DNA of 64,000 nucleotides, from positions 16,569 to 80,568 of the forward strand of contig JAMPHP010000003.1 of the NCBI GenBank assembly GCA_023663365.1, written 5' to 3'. The translations under genes and the position numbers were made by a program. Origin of the DNA: Muribaculaceae bacterium. Lineage in GTDB: Bacteria > Bacteroidota > Bacteroidia > Bacteroidales > Muribaculaceae. Under the pieces are notes generated by a model that saw only the letters and a list, made by a program, of their open reading frames with translations, searched no databases and was not told where the DNA came from. How positions within the stretch are numbered: position 1 is the stretch's first letter; every line of letters starts with the position of its first letter. Below are positions 51,497 through 59,698 of the stretch, in pieces.

Positions 51497-52831
51497 ATGA
51501 ACCCGCATCCTTATTTGCCCCACACCGAAGCCGATGTGGAGGCAATGCTCGCATCATGCGGCGCATCCTCGCTCGACGACCTCTATGCCGACGTGTCGGC
51601 CGATCTGCGCCTGAAGCAGCCCTACCGCTTGCCTCAAGCCATGAGTGAGCCGGAGCTCGACCGTTTCTTCGCAGGAATTGCTGCGGAGAATAAGCCGACT
51701 GCGATTTTTGCCGGCGGTGGTTTCTATCACCACTATACCCCGGCGGCCGTCACCGCTCTTTGCGCCCGCTCCGAGTTCGCCACAGCATACACACCCTACC
51801 AGCCCGAGATTTCGCAGGGCACGCTGCAGTATATCTTCGAGTACCAGAGCATGATGTGCTCCCTCACAGGTCTCGACGTGTGCAACGCCTCTATGTACGA
51901 TGGCGCAACAGCTACCGACGAAGCCATGCTCATGGCCGTCAGTGCCGCCAAGCGCAAGAGGCGTGTGCTCATCTCGGCAACAGTGCCCGAGACTGTGGCT
52001 CAGGTGGCAGCCACTTACGCCGAAGGGGCAGGTGTCACTCTCGAAGTTGTTCCGCACGACGGTGGTGTCACCGACCGCACTTCGCTCGAGCAGATGCTCG
52101 GTGCCGGAGATGTGGCAGGCATGATAGTAGCCTCGCCCAACAGCTTTGGCATCGTCGAGGACTTCAGCGGCTTTGCCGACCTGTGTCATTCCTGCAAGGC
52201 GCTCTTCATCGTCAACACTCATGCAAGCGCTCTCGGAGTGCTTCGCTCGCCCGCTCAGTGGGGTGCCGATATTGCCTGCGGCGAAGCTCAGTCGCTCGGA
52301 ATTCCGCTCAACTACGGAGGTCCCGGTCTGGGCTATCTGTGCTGCACAAAAGCGCTGATGCGCAAGCTGCCCGGCCGCATCGTCGGTGCCACAGTCGATG
52401 CCGGCGGAAAGCGTTCGTTCGTCCTCACCCTTCAGGCTCGCGAGCAGCATATCCGCCGCCAGAAGGCCACGTCCAATATCTGCTCAAACCAGGGCATCAT
52501 GACTCTTCATGCAGCCATTTACCTCAGCATGATGGGGGCACGTGGCTTGATGCGGGTCAATGAGCTCTCTTTCTCCGCCGCCCACTCTCTTGCCGACGGG
52601 CTCGTTGCCACGGGCAAGGTGCGCATGAAGTTCCCCGGCAGGCCGTATCTCTGCGAGTTTGCAGTCGAGACTGTCGAGCCCCTCGATGCCGACGCTTTCC
52701 TCGCCGCTCTCGAGGCGCAGGATATTCTCGGAGGCATCCGCCTCGACGACAAGAGCGTGCTCATTGCCGCAACCGAGATGTGCTCGCCCGATGATATATC
52801 GAAATACATAAATATTGTAAGAAATCTGTAG
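51497..52831 (+). CDS. gcvPA: Glycine dehydrogenase (decarboxylating) subunit 1
   Basis: 444 residues, the N-terminal half of the split P protein. Features YTPYQPEISQGTLQYIFEYQSMMCSLTGLDVCNASMYDGATATDEAMLM, the GGPGLGYLCC loop and the C-terminal NICSNQGIMTLHAAIYLSMMGARG. With subunit 2 it decarboxylates glycine with PLP and passes the aminomethyl group to GcvH. In many Proteobacteria P is one long chain; here it is split, as in Firmicutes and Thermotoga. Subunit 2 follows after 11 bases. Confidence 0.96.
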   Translation: MNPHPYLPHTEADVEAMLASCGASSLDDLYADVSADLRLKQPYRLPQAMSEPELDRFFAGIAAENKPTAIFAGGGFYHHYTPAAVTALCARSEFATAYTPYQPEISQGTLQYIFEYQSMMCSLTGLDVCNASMYDGATATDEAMLMAVSAAKRKRRVLISATVPETVAQVAATYAEGAGVTLEVVPHDGGVTDRTSLEQMLGAGDVAGMIVASPNSFGIVEDFSGFADLCHSCKALFIVNTHASALGVLRSPAQWGADIACGEAQSLGIPLNYGGPGLGYLCCTKALMRKLPGRIVGATVDAGGKRSFVLTLQAREQHIRRQKATSNICSNQGIMTLHAAIYLSMMGARGLMRVNELSFSAAHSLADGLVATGKVRMKFPGRPYLCEFAVETVEPLDADAFLAALEAQDILGGIRLDDKSVLIAATEMCSPDDISKYINIVRNL

Positions 52832-52842
52832 CAGCTTACGTC

Positions 52843-54303
52843 ATGAACAAGTCTCTATATTCTCCGCTGATATTTGAGCTGTCGTGCTCCGGCCGCTCGG
52901 CTTACAGCCTTCCCGATTATCGCTATAGCCACCCGCAGGTAATCGACCTGCCCGCGGACTTGCTGCGCTCCGACAGCCCCGCGCTGCCCGAAGTCGATGA
53001 GCCCACAGTAGTGCGCCACTACACCAACTCGAGCAACAACAACTTCGGCGTCGACACCGGTTTCTACCCTCTGGGCTCATGCACCATGAAGTACAACCCC
53101 AAGGTCAACGAAGCCATGGTGGCGCGTGCCGGTATTGCGCCTCTGCATCCGGCACAGGCGCCGTCATCTGTGCAGGGTGCCCTGCGTGTCTACCGCACTC
53201 TCGAAAAGTATCTTGCCGAAATCGGCGGCATGGAAGAGTTCACGCTCAATCCCTTTGCCGGAGCCCATGGCGAGTACACGGGGCTGATGGTAATCCGAGC
53301 CTACCACCTGTCGCGTGGCGATGAAGCGCGCCGTCGCGTGCTCGTCCCCGATTCAGCCCATGGCACAAACCCCGCAAGCGCAGCGATGGCCGGTTTCGAC
53401 ATCGTGGAAGTAAAGAGTCTGCCCGATGGCACTGTCGATGTCGACGACTTGCGCTCGAAGCTCGATGCCTCGGTGGCTGCTCTTATGATGACCAACCCGA
53501 ATACCGCAGGTATGTTCGAGAAAAACATCCCCGCGATTGCCGAGGCTGTGCATCAGGCCGGTGCCTTGATGTACTACGACGGTGCCAATCTCAACCCTAT
53601 GCTCGGCGTGGCCCGACCCGGCGACATGGGCTTCGATGTGATGCACGTCAATCTGCACAAAACCTTTTCCACTCCTCACGGAGGCGGCGGCCCAGGTGCA
53701 GGCCCGGTGGGCGTGCGCAAAGGCCTCGAGCGGTTCCTGCCCAATCCGAGAGTTATCGAGAAGCCCGACGGCTCTCTCGACATATCATTCGGCTCCGACG
53801 CTTTTGGCCGCGTGAGCGCTTGGCTTGGCAACTTCTCTGTGTATGTCAAAGCCCTGGCCTACATACTTTCGCTCGGTGCCGACGGGCTCTCGAAGGTGGG
53901 CCCGCTCGCCACGCTCAATGCCAACTATGTGCTCAATGCTCTTTCCGATCTGTATCTTCTCCCCATCCCCGGGCCATGCAAGCACGAATTCGTTTTCGAC
54001 GGGCTGCGCGATAAATCCACGGGCGTGACGACGCTCAACATCGCCAAAGCGCTCCTCGACTATGGCTTCCATGCTCCCACGATCTATTTCCCGCTGCTCT
54101 TCCATGAGTCGCTGATGATAGAGCCTACCGAGACGGAGAGCAAGCAAACACTCGATGCCTTTATCGAGGTGATGCGGCGGATAGCGATGGATGCCATCGA
54201 GAATCCCGACCGGGTGAAAGAGGCTCCGTACACCACGCCCATAGTGCATCCCGATGAAGATGAGGCTGCCCTTAACCCCAAAGTGAAGTACAGCGACCTA
54301 TGA
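52843..54303 (+). CDS. gcvPB: Glycine dehydrogenase (decarboxylating) subunit 2
   Basis: 486 residues, the catalytic C-terminal half of the split P protein. The PLP Lys is in NLHKTFSTPHGGGGPG, and GFYPLGSCTMKYNPK, DSAHGTNPASAAMAGF and MMTNPNTAGMFE are all family standard. Its TGA overlaps the ATG of lpdA (54300-54303). Confidence 0.97.
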   Translation: MNKSLYSPLIFELSCSGRSAYSLPDYRYSHPQVIDLPADLLRSDSPALPEVDEPTVVRHYTNSSNNNFGVDTGFYPLGSCTMKYNPKVNEAMVARAGIAPLHPAQAPSSVQGALRVYRTLEKYLAEIGGMEEFTLNPFAGAHGEYTGLMVIRAYHLSRGDEARRRVLVPDSAHGTNPASAAMAGFDIVEVKSLPDGTVDVDDLRSKLDASVAALMMTNPNTAGMFEKNIPAIAEAVHQAGALMYYDGANLNPMLGVARPGDMGFDVMHVNLHKTFSTPHGGGGPGAGPVGVRKGLERFLPNPRVIEKPDGSLDISFGSDAFGRVSAWLGNFSVYVKALAYILSLGADGLSKVGPLATLNANYVLNALSDLYLLPIPGPCKHEFVFDGLRDKSTGVTTLNIAKALLDYGFHAPTIYFPLLFHESLMIEPTETESKQTLDAFIEVMRRIAMDAIENPDRVKEAPYTTPIVHPDEDEAALNPKVKYSDL

Positions 54304-55610
54304 AGCAGTACGATGTGATAGTGATAGGCGGCGGCCCCGGTGGTGCCGAGGCTGCCGCCATCGCAGCAGAGCGCGGCCTCAGTGTGGCACTCGTGGAGCA
54401 AAGTCGCCTCGGGGGCACGTGCCTCAACCGTGGCTGCATACCCACTAAATGCCTCTGTGCCGCTGCCGGCAGGCTGTTGGCTTTAGCTGATGCCGCTGAG
54501 TTCGGCATCGAACTAACCGGGCTTAAAGCCGACTATACCGTGGCACACCGACGTGCAGCCGAAGTCATGGACACTCTTAGAGACGACCTTTCGTCTACCT
54601 TGTCGAAGGTCGACCTCATCGAAGGTCGGGCACGTATTGGCGAAGGGCGCACCGTGGTGGCAGGCACCGAGTTTATGAAAGCCCGCCATCTGGTGCTCGC
54701 CACAGGATCTAAGCCCGCCCCATTGAAAGTGCCGGGAGCCGAGCTCGCCATGTCGAGCGATGATTTTCTCGACCTCGAGACACTACCTCAGTCGGTGGTG
54801 ATTGTAGGGGGCGGTGTGATAGGGCTCGAGTTCGCTTCTGTGCTCGCGGCTTATGGCAGCTCCGTCACCGTCCTCGAGTACTGCAAGGAAGTCCTGCCCG
54901 CCTTCGACAGCGAAGTAGCCAAGCGCCTGCGCAGCTACCTCTCGCGGCGTGGCATCAAATTCGTGCTCGGTGCTGAGGTCAAGGAAATCGGCGGCGAGCC
55001 GGGAGCCGTCACCGTGAGCTACGAGGCAAAAGGTAAGGTGTGCCAAATTTCTGCCGAAGCGGTGCTTGCTTCCGTCGGGCGCAAAGCAGTCCTACCCGAA
55101 GGAATCAGCGAGGCCGGCGTCGACCTCGATTCGCGCGGCTTCGTGTGTGTCGATGAGAAGTTTGCCACCTCAGCGCCGGGCATTTCAGCTATCGGCGACA
55201 TCAATGGCAAGTGTATGCTCGCTCATGCCGCTTCGGCGCAGGCGCGCGTTGCCATGGGTGTATGCGTATCAACAGGCGTTGTTCCCTCGGTTGTATTCAC
55301 CGTGCCCGAGTGCGCATCCGTGGGTGCAAAAGAAGCCGACTCTGAGAGTTACCGTGCCGTCAAAGTTCCGTATAGCGCCAACGGCAAAGCCGTGGCCGAT
55401 GGTCACTCCGACGGCTTCGTAAAGATGGTGTGCGACAGCGACTCGCGCATTGTAGGCTGCCAGGCCGTCGGAGCACATGCTGCCGACCTTATCGCCGAGG
55501 CCGCAGTCCTGATTGATGCCGGTATCAAAGCCCCCGATTTCGCCGCCCAAGCCGTAAGCGCACACCCCGGCCTCTCCGAGCTACTCCAGACCGCAGCCGC
55601 AAGATTTTGA
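54300..55610 (+). CDS. lpdA: Dihydrolipoyl dehydrogenase (glycine cleavage L protein)
   Basis: 436 residues. FAD site IGGGPGGAEAA, redox disulfide GGTCLNRGCIPTK (Cys41, Cys46), NAD site VVIVGGGVIGLEFA, second FAD motif ISAIGDINGKCMLAHAASAQ, and the C-terminal active-site base in AHPGLSELL. It is about 25-35 residues shorter than typical Lpd, mainly in surface segments, with all key residues kept. It reoxidises dihydrolipoyl-GcvH with NAD+. Last gene of the operon; an AT-rich block begins 8 bases past its stop. Confidence 0.93.
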   Translation: MKQYDVIVIGGGPGGAEAAAIAAERGLSVALVEQSRLGGTCLNRGCIPTKCLCAAAGRLLALADAAEFGIELTGLKADYTVAHRRAAEVMDTLRDDLSSTLSKVDLIEGRARIGEGRTVVAGTEFMKARHLVLATGSKPAPLKVPGAELAMSSDDFLDLETLPQSVVIVGGGVIGLEFASVLAAYGSSVTVLEYCKEVLPAFDSEVAKRLRSYLSRRGIKFVLGAEVKEIGGEPGAVTVSYEAKGKVCQISAEAVLASVGRKAVLPEGISEAGVDLDSRGFVCVDEKFATSAPGISAIGDINGKCMLAHAASAQARVAMGVCVSTGVVPSVVFTVPECASVGAKEADSESYRAVKVPYSANGKAVADGHSDGFVKMVCDSDSRIVGCQAVGAHAADLIAEAAVLIDAGIKAPDFAAQAVSAHPGLSELLQTAAARF

Positions 55611-55617
55611 AAGTTTC

Positions 55618-55631
55618 GGCTTTATAGAACG
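55618..55631. repeat. Left copy of the near-direct repeat at the AT-rich block border
   Basis: GGCTTTATAGAACG. The right copy at 59108-59120 is GGCTTATAGAACG, identical apart from one extra T; the last ten bases TTATAGAACG match exactly (55622-55631 and 59111-59120). Confidence 0.5.
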
Positions 55632-55634
55632 ATA

Positions 55635-56210
55635 ATGTCTGATAACTTCAATACATATATTGAGCAGATTGACGTCGATACTTGGCGCGAGTTTTGCGTC
55701 AACAAAGGTACACTGCGCCACTTTGCCAAAGGAGAGGAATTTGTCTCCATTGGCAAAGTTGGCCGTTACATAGGGTTTATACAATCCGGCGCACTCAAAT
55801 ATGTGGCATGTTCCGCCGATGGCACTGAGCATGTGATGGGATTGGTGTTTGGCGAAGGTTTTGTTGCCGACTGGCCTTTTTGTATATACGGTCAAAAAGC
55901 TAAACTAGCGATAGTTGCAGTGTCGGATTGTGAAATTTACTGTATCCCAACTGAGGATGTCAATGAAAAGATTGATGCCGACTCCAATTTCAAAGATATT
56001 GTGATGCATGCTACCGAAGCTGTGTATACAACTGTCTATGACCGCTATGTTGACCTGTATGTCAAGACGCCACAGCAACGTTATGATGAACTTGTCAGCC
56101 GCCACCCTGACCTATTCGACCTCTTTTCGTTGAAAGACATCGCCTCTTTCCTCAATATCACGCCGACACATCTGAGCCGATTGCGCAAAAATAACGAAAA
56201 AAAGTGTTAA
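55635..56210 (+). CDS. Crp/Fnr family transcriptional regulator
   Basis: 191 residues. An N-terminal cyclic-nucleotide-binding-type barrel (about 25-115: HFAKGEEFVSIGKVGRYIGFIQSGALKYVACSADGTEHVMGLVFGEGFVADW) and a C-terminal helix-turn-helix (LFSLKDIASFLNITPTHLSRLRKNNEKK). No Cys cluster for oxygen sensing is seen at the N-terminus, so it is not FNR proper. Many Bacteroidetes carry such regulators next to outer membrane or efflux genes. A terminator follows directly, so it is expressed apart from the lipoprotein downstream. AT-richer than lpdA before it. Confidence 0.88.
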   Translation: MSDNFNTYIEQIDVDTWREFCVNKGTLRHFAKGEEFVSIGKVGRYIGFIQSGALKYVACSADGTEHVMGLVFGEGFVADWPFCIYGQKAKLAIVAVSDCEIYCIPTEDVNEKIDADSNFKDIVMHATEAVYTTVYDRYVDLYVKTPQQRYDELVSRHPDLFDLFSLKDIASFLNITPTHLSRLRKNNEKKC

Positions 56211-56254
56211 AAACCTTGACTTTCAACAAATGTTGAGAGTCAAGGTTTTTATTT
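56209..56254 (+). terminator. Terminator after the Crp/Fnr-type gene
   Basis: A 19-pair stem: AAAAACCTTGACTTTCAAC (56209-56227) against GTTGAGAGTCAAGGTTTTT (56232-56250) with one G-U pair and a 4-base loop; the T-run is part of the stem. Confidence 0.82.
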
Positions 56255-56258
56255 GCTG

Positions 56259-56266
56259 TAACTTTG
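56259..56266 (+). promoter_or_regulatory. -7 box TAACTTTG before the lipoprotein gene
   Basis: Full TAnnTTTG match; predicted start near 56273, 14 bases before ATG 56287. No TTTG at the normal -33 distance, since the terminator stem fills that space. Confidence 0.55.
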
Positions 56267-56286
56267 CGCAATAAATCTTTGACCGA

Positions 56287-56718
56287 ATGAACCGACAATC
56301 AATCATAGCATTCCTGTTGGTATTACTCCTGATACTTTGTGCTTGCTCATCGCATGGCAAGGCTGACGGGTGGTATCCTCTTGCTGATTATCCTGACACT
56401 TTTATAGTGGGAAAGCCCTTGGCTACGCTCAAGGACTTTGAGAGTGTGGCGATTGTCAGAGATACATTTATCATCGAGAGCGACACCGTCTGCCGGTTGT
56501 TGATTCAAGGACGGGTGAAACCGGATAAACGCCGGCAGTGGGCTGACGGAACTGAGCGTTTGATTGGCAAACGGCTTGGCTTCGTCTATAACGACTCCGT
56601 GATATCCGCTACTCAAATCAATGTTCGTATCGAAAGTGGTTCATTCCAAATCACAAGTTCCGATACCACACTCCTCAAAAATATCTATCGCAGATTATCA
56701 ATCATAGTAAATATATAG
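56287..56718 (+). CDS. Lipoprotein with a SecDF P1 head-like domain
   Basis: 143 residues. A lipoprotein signal (about 1-20; LILCACSS, lipid Cys20). The mature part has the pattern VCRLLIQGRVKPDKRRQWADGTERLIGKRLGFVYNDSVISATQINVRIESGSFQI, which follows the head subdomain of the SecD/SecF first periplasmic domain as found in small Bacteroidetes proteins. It is not a translocase subunit by itself. A small membrane protein and a barrel protein follow. Function unknown. Confidence 0.68.
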   Translation: MNRQSIIAFLLVLLLILCACSSHGKADGWYPLADYPDTFIVGKPLATLKDFESVAIVRDTFIIESDTVCRLLIQGRVKPDKRRQWADGTERLIGKRLGFVYNDSVISATQINVRIESGSFQITSSDTTLLKNIYRRLSIIVNI

Positions 56719-56729
56719 AACAGTAGGAT

Positions 56730-56918
56730 ATGGAACCCGTAATATTCATTGTTTGCGCTATTTTTGCATTTATATTTCAACCATTTGTGGATAGGATAAT
56801 TAAAAAGAAAGTTTCTTCCAAGTGGCTGGCTATAATTCTGTGTCTTGTTATTTACTGGGTCATTTTCATGGCTCTCTATGGAATTGCGGCCCTGTTGGGT
56901 TTCAAAAACTCGGATTAA
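56730..56918 (+). CDS. Small two-helix membrane protein
   Basis: 62 residues from ATG 56730: a first hydrophobic helix (about 4-20), a basic middle (DRIIKKKVSSK), a second helix (about 32-56), and a short polar tail. It starts 11 bases after the lipoprotein stop and is very AT-rich (line 56761-56820 has 15 G+C in 60 by hand count). No family recognised. The helix-basic loop-helix arrangement suggests both ends face outward with the loop in the cytoplasm. Confidence 0.6.
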   Translation: MEPVIFIVCAIFAFIFQPFVDRIIKKKVSSKWLAIILCLVIYWVIFMALYGIAALLGFKNSD

Positions 56919-56951
56919 GTCACGAAACAAAAAAACACATAGTGCGAACGT

Positions 56952-59045
56952 ATGGTAAGAATCATATCATCAATCATATTGTCGGCAGTCGTAGCAATTC
57001 CTGTGTATGCTCAGGAACAGGCCGACACGCTAAAGACGCAAGAACTGAATGAGCTTGTGGTGCAAGCACAGATGCAACGTGCTTCATCAGCTAAGTCAAC
57101 ATATACTCCTACGGGTAGGCAGAAGAACGCGGCTCAAAATGCAGTGGATCTTCTGCGTCAGATGGCTATTCCTCAAATCAGGATAAATCCGATTGATGAA
57201 ACCGTTACCGACAATGTAGGCGGCAACGTTGCCATTTACATCAATTTTCTTGAAGCCTCCAAAGAGGAAATGGAAGGACTGCGCACCGCAGATGTGAGGA
57301 GTGTGGAATATCTTGAATTTCCCACCGACCCTCGTTTCCGTGGAGCCGAGAGAGTGATAAACATTATCGTGCAGGAATACGCATACGGAGGCTACACAAA
57401 GGTGACTGCTGATGAAAATATCCTTGTCGGCTTGTCAAGCCGAGTCAACATCTTCTCAAAGTTCTCTTACAAGAAGATGACCTACGACCTGTATGCCGGT
57501 GCCAACAACTGGAACAACCACCACATTGGTAGCACGACAGAGGGCATTTACCGTTTGACCGGGGAGGACGGCAAAGAAATTTCGCTAACCCGTAAGGAAA
57601 CACTTGAATCGTCACATTATAAGCAGAACCAATATCCTGTAACTTTCCGCGCCACATACAACAGTGCAAAAATCCAGATACGCAATCTGCTTGCTTTTAC
57701 AAACTTAGGAATACCCACAAATGAATATTCCGGCAAACTGGAGTATTCGCCCAATTCAGCTCAGGGATATTCTTTTGAGCGGAAGAATCCGAACCGTTCC
57801 AACTCAGTCGCTTATTCTGGTACCTATTTCTTCGTTCTGCCAAAGGGATATTCAGTTGACTTCTCTCCATCGTTCAACTATACCCACGGCAACGATTATA
57901 CTGATTATGCTGCATCAGAGCAGCCAACAATATACCGTCATGCTAAAGAGAACGCCTACAACTATCGTCTGAATCTGTATATCCGAAAAAGTTTCGGACA
58001 GAAACACTCTATAATGTTAGGTGGAAACTATGGCGACAACATCAACCGTCTTGAATACACCGGAGACAACGGATATAGAGACAAATTCCATAACGCTTTT
58101 GGCGCAGGTATGGTCGGCTACAATTTCCAGACACAGAAAATATCAATTAACCTTGATGCCGGTCTTGCTTGGGAGAACAGTGATATAAACGGAAAGAAAA
58201 ACAGTGACACTTATCCGTTCACTCATATAAATGTGCGGTATGTTCCAAATCAGAAAAACAGCTTCTCCGCTTATTTCCAGTATGCGACTAACAGCCCCGG
58301 CATCTCAGAGAAGTCATCTGACCTACTCCGAGAGAATGAACTGATGTATATTACCGGTAATCCATTACTTGAAAATTGCAGACACACAACAGTCAATCTT
58401 GCATATACTTGGATGCCGTCAAATGCCTTCGGCATGAGCGCATACGGTCGCTATTTCGGTATGTATGACCGTCAGCTGCTTACATATTCGCCCTATGATA
58501 ATGGGAAGGCTCTGTTGCGTTCATATATCAACGATGGCGATTATCTCAATGGGGAGATTGGATTGGCCGCGAACTGGAAGCTGCTCAACGGAAAACTACA
58601 ACTATACGCCAACCCAAGCCAGTCGTTCTATAAATCTACCGGTATATTTAACGAAAACTGCAACTCCTTCCGGGTGACGGCTCAAGCAAGCTATTATCTT
58701 GATAGTTTCTATTTTCAAGCCTATTATGAAAGTCCGCAAAAAAGCATGTTTACTGCTTCTCCCCGAATAAACAAAGGTCGGAATTTTCACAGTGTTACCG
58801 TTGGATGGGCCAACGCTAACTGGAATTTGCGAGTCATGGCTGCCAATTTCTTCAATAAAGGATGGGACGGCGCGACAAACACCACCAGTTCTCACTATTA
58901 TAGCGAGCGACAGACTGTAATCGGCACATCATCGCACCCTCGCATAAACTTCACCGCCACTTATACATTCGGCTACGGCAAGAAAGTACAACAAGGCAAC
59001 GAAGTCGGCGAACAATCAGGCGCAACATCTGCAATCTTGAAATAA
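56952..59045 (+). CDS. TonB-receptor-like outer membrane beta-barrel protein
   Basis: 697 residues with a signal peptide (about 1-20, ending VYAQEQ). A short segment TLKTQELNELVVQAQMQ resembles the start of a receptor plug; the plug continues (NAVDLLRQMAIPQIRINPIDETVTDNVGG, ERVINIIVQEY) and the rest is a barrel ending with INFTATYTFGYGKKVQQ and a non-aromatic tail. It matches the outer membrane protein beta-barrel family seen near the N-terminus without the carboxypeptidase-like domain. It is part of the AT-rich block. Ligand unknown. Confidence 0.83.
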   Translation: MVRIISSIILSAVVAIPVYAQEQADTLKTQELNELVVQAQMQRASSAKSTYTPTGRQKNAAQNAVDLLRQMAIPQIRINPIDETVTDNVGGNVAIYINFLEASKEEMEGLRTADVRSVEYLEFPTDPRFRGAERVINIIVQEYAYGGYTKVTADENILVGLSSRVNIFSKFSYKKMTYDLYAGANNWNNHHIGSTTEGIYRLTGEDGKEISLTRKETLESSHYKQNQYPVTFRATYNSAKIQIRNLLAFTNLGIPTNEYSGKLEYSPNSAQGYSFERKNPNRSNSVAYSGTYFFVLPKGYSVDFSPSFNYTHGNDYTDYAASEQPTIYRHAKENAYNYRLNLYIRKSFGQKHSIMLGGNYGDNINRLEYTGDNGYRDKFHNAFGAGMVGYNFQTQKISINLDAGLAWENSDINGKKNSDTYPFTHINVRYVPNQKNSFSAYFQYATNSPGISEKSSDLLRENELMYITGNPLLENCRHTTVNLAYTWMPSNAFGMSAYGRYFGMYDRQLLTYSPYDNGKALLRSYINDGDYLNGEIGLAANWKLLNGKLQLYANPSQSFYKSTGIFNENCNSFRVTAQASYYLDSFYFQAYYESPQKSMFTASPRINKGRNFHSVTVGWANANWNLRVMAANFFNKGWDGATNTTSSHYYSERQTVIGTSSHPRINFTATYTFGYGKKVQQGNEVGEQSGATSAILK

Positions 59046-59107
59046 AAACAGCAGCTTAGCACGGGAGAAATCTGCGCAAGCCCCGTTAGAGTTGCCATAC
59101 CTTAGCA

Positions 59108-59120
59108 GGCTTATAGAACG
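59108..59120. repeat. Right copy of the near-direct repeat at the AT-rich block border
   Basis: GGCTTATAGAACG, matching the left copy at 55618-55631 with one base fewer. It lies in the 140-base gap between the barrel gene and nrdG; the rest of that gap shows no recognisable signal. Confidence 0.5.
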
Positions 59121-59185
59121 GTCGTCATCTATGGCGACCACGAATGTCAACGCATCCGAAAATAAACGCCGTCGAAACTTATTTA

Positions 59186-59698
59186 TCAAACCACGCTCAC
59201 GTCGGGCTCGAAGAGTACTACTGAGCCGGCGTGGAGCGAGGCGGCCACGTCGATGAGGCGTTGATTTGACGACCCTCGGAACAGCAAAGAGGTATCACGC
59301 AGTTTTTCAATAAAGGGGCCGTCGACGAGCACATCTATGTACTCGAGTAATTGGCGCATATCGCTATGCGCAATCGCCTCCTCGAAGCAGAAGCCGGTAT
59401 AGCACCAGAGGGTGAGCCCGGCATCCTTTATCTGCTGAGCAAGGGGCCGGATTGCATCGGCCTGATACATTGGATCGCCACCCGAGAATGTCACATTGAG
59501 GCCATATTCTCGGATAGCTGCCATAATCTCGGTCACGGTCCGGTCTGAACCGGCAGAGAAATCCCATGTCGAGGGGTTGTGGCAACCGGGGCAGCGATGC
59601 GAGCAACCGGCAAAGTAGATTGATGTGCGAAGTCCAGGTCCGTCGACAGATGTTCCTTCGACTACCCGGACTACACGCATTGTTTTATGGTCATTCAT
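59186..59698 (-). CDS. nrdG: Anaerobic ribonucleotide reductase activating protein
   Basis: 170 residues. Radical SAM enzyme with Cys32-x3-Cys36-x2-Cys39 (GCSHRCPGCH) for the 4Fe-4S cluster and the glycine-rich TFSGGDPMYQ. It makes the glycyl radical on NrdD. Its start lies 8 bases inside the end of nrdD. Standard length. Confidence 0.97.
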   Translation of the reverse strand: MNDHKTMRVVRVVEGTSVDGPGLRTSIYFAGCSHRCPGCHNPSTWDFSAGSDRTVTEIMAAIREYGLNVTFSGGDPMYQADAIRPLAQQIKDAGLTLWCYTGFCFEEAIAHSDMRQLLEYIDVLVDGPFIEKLRDTSLLFRGSSNQRLIDVAASLHAGSVVLFEPDVSVV

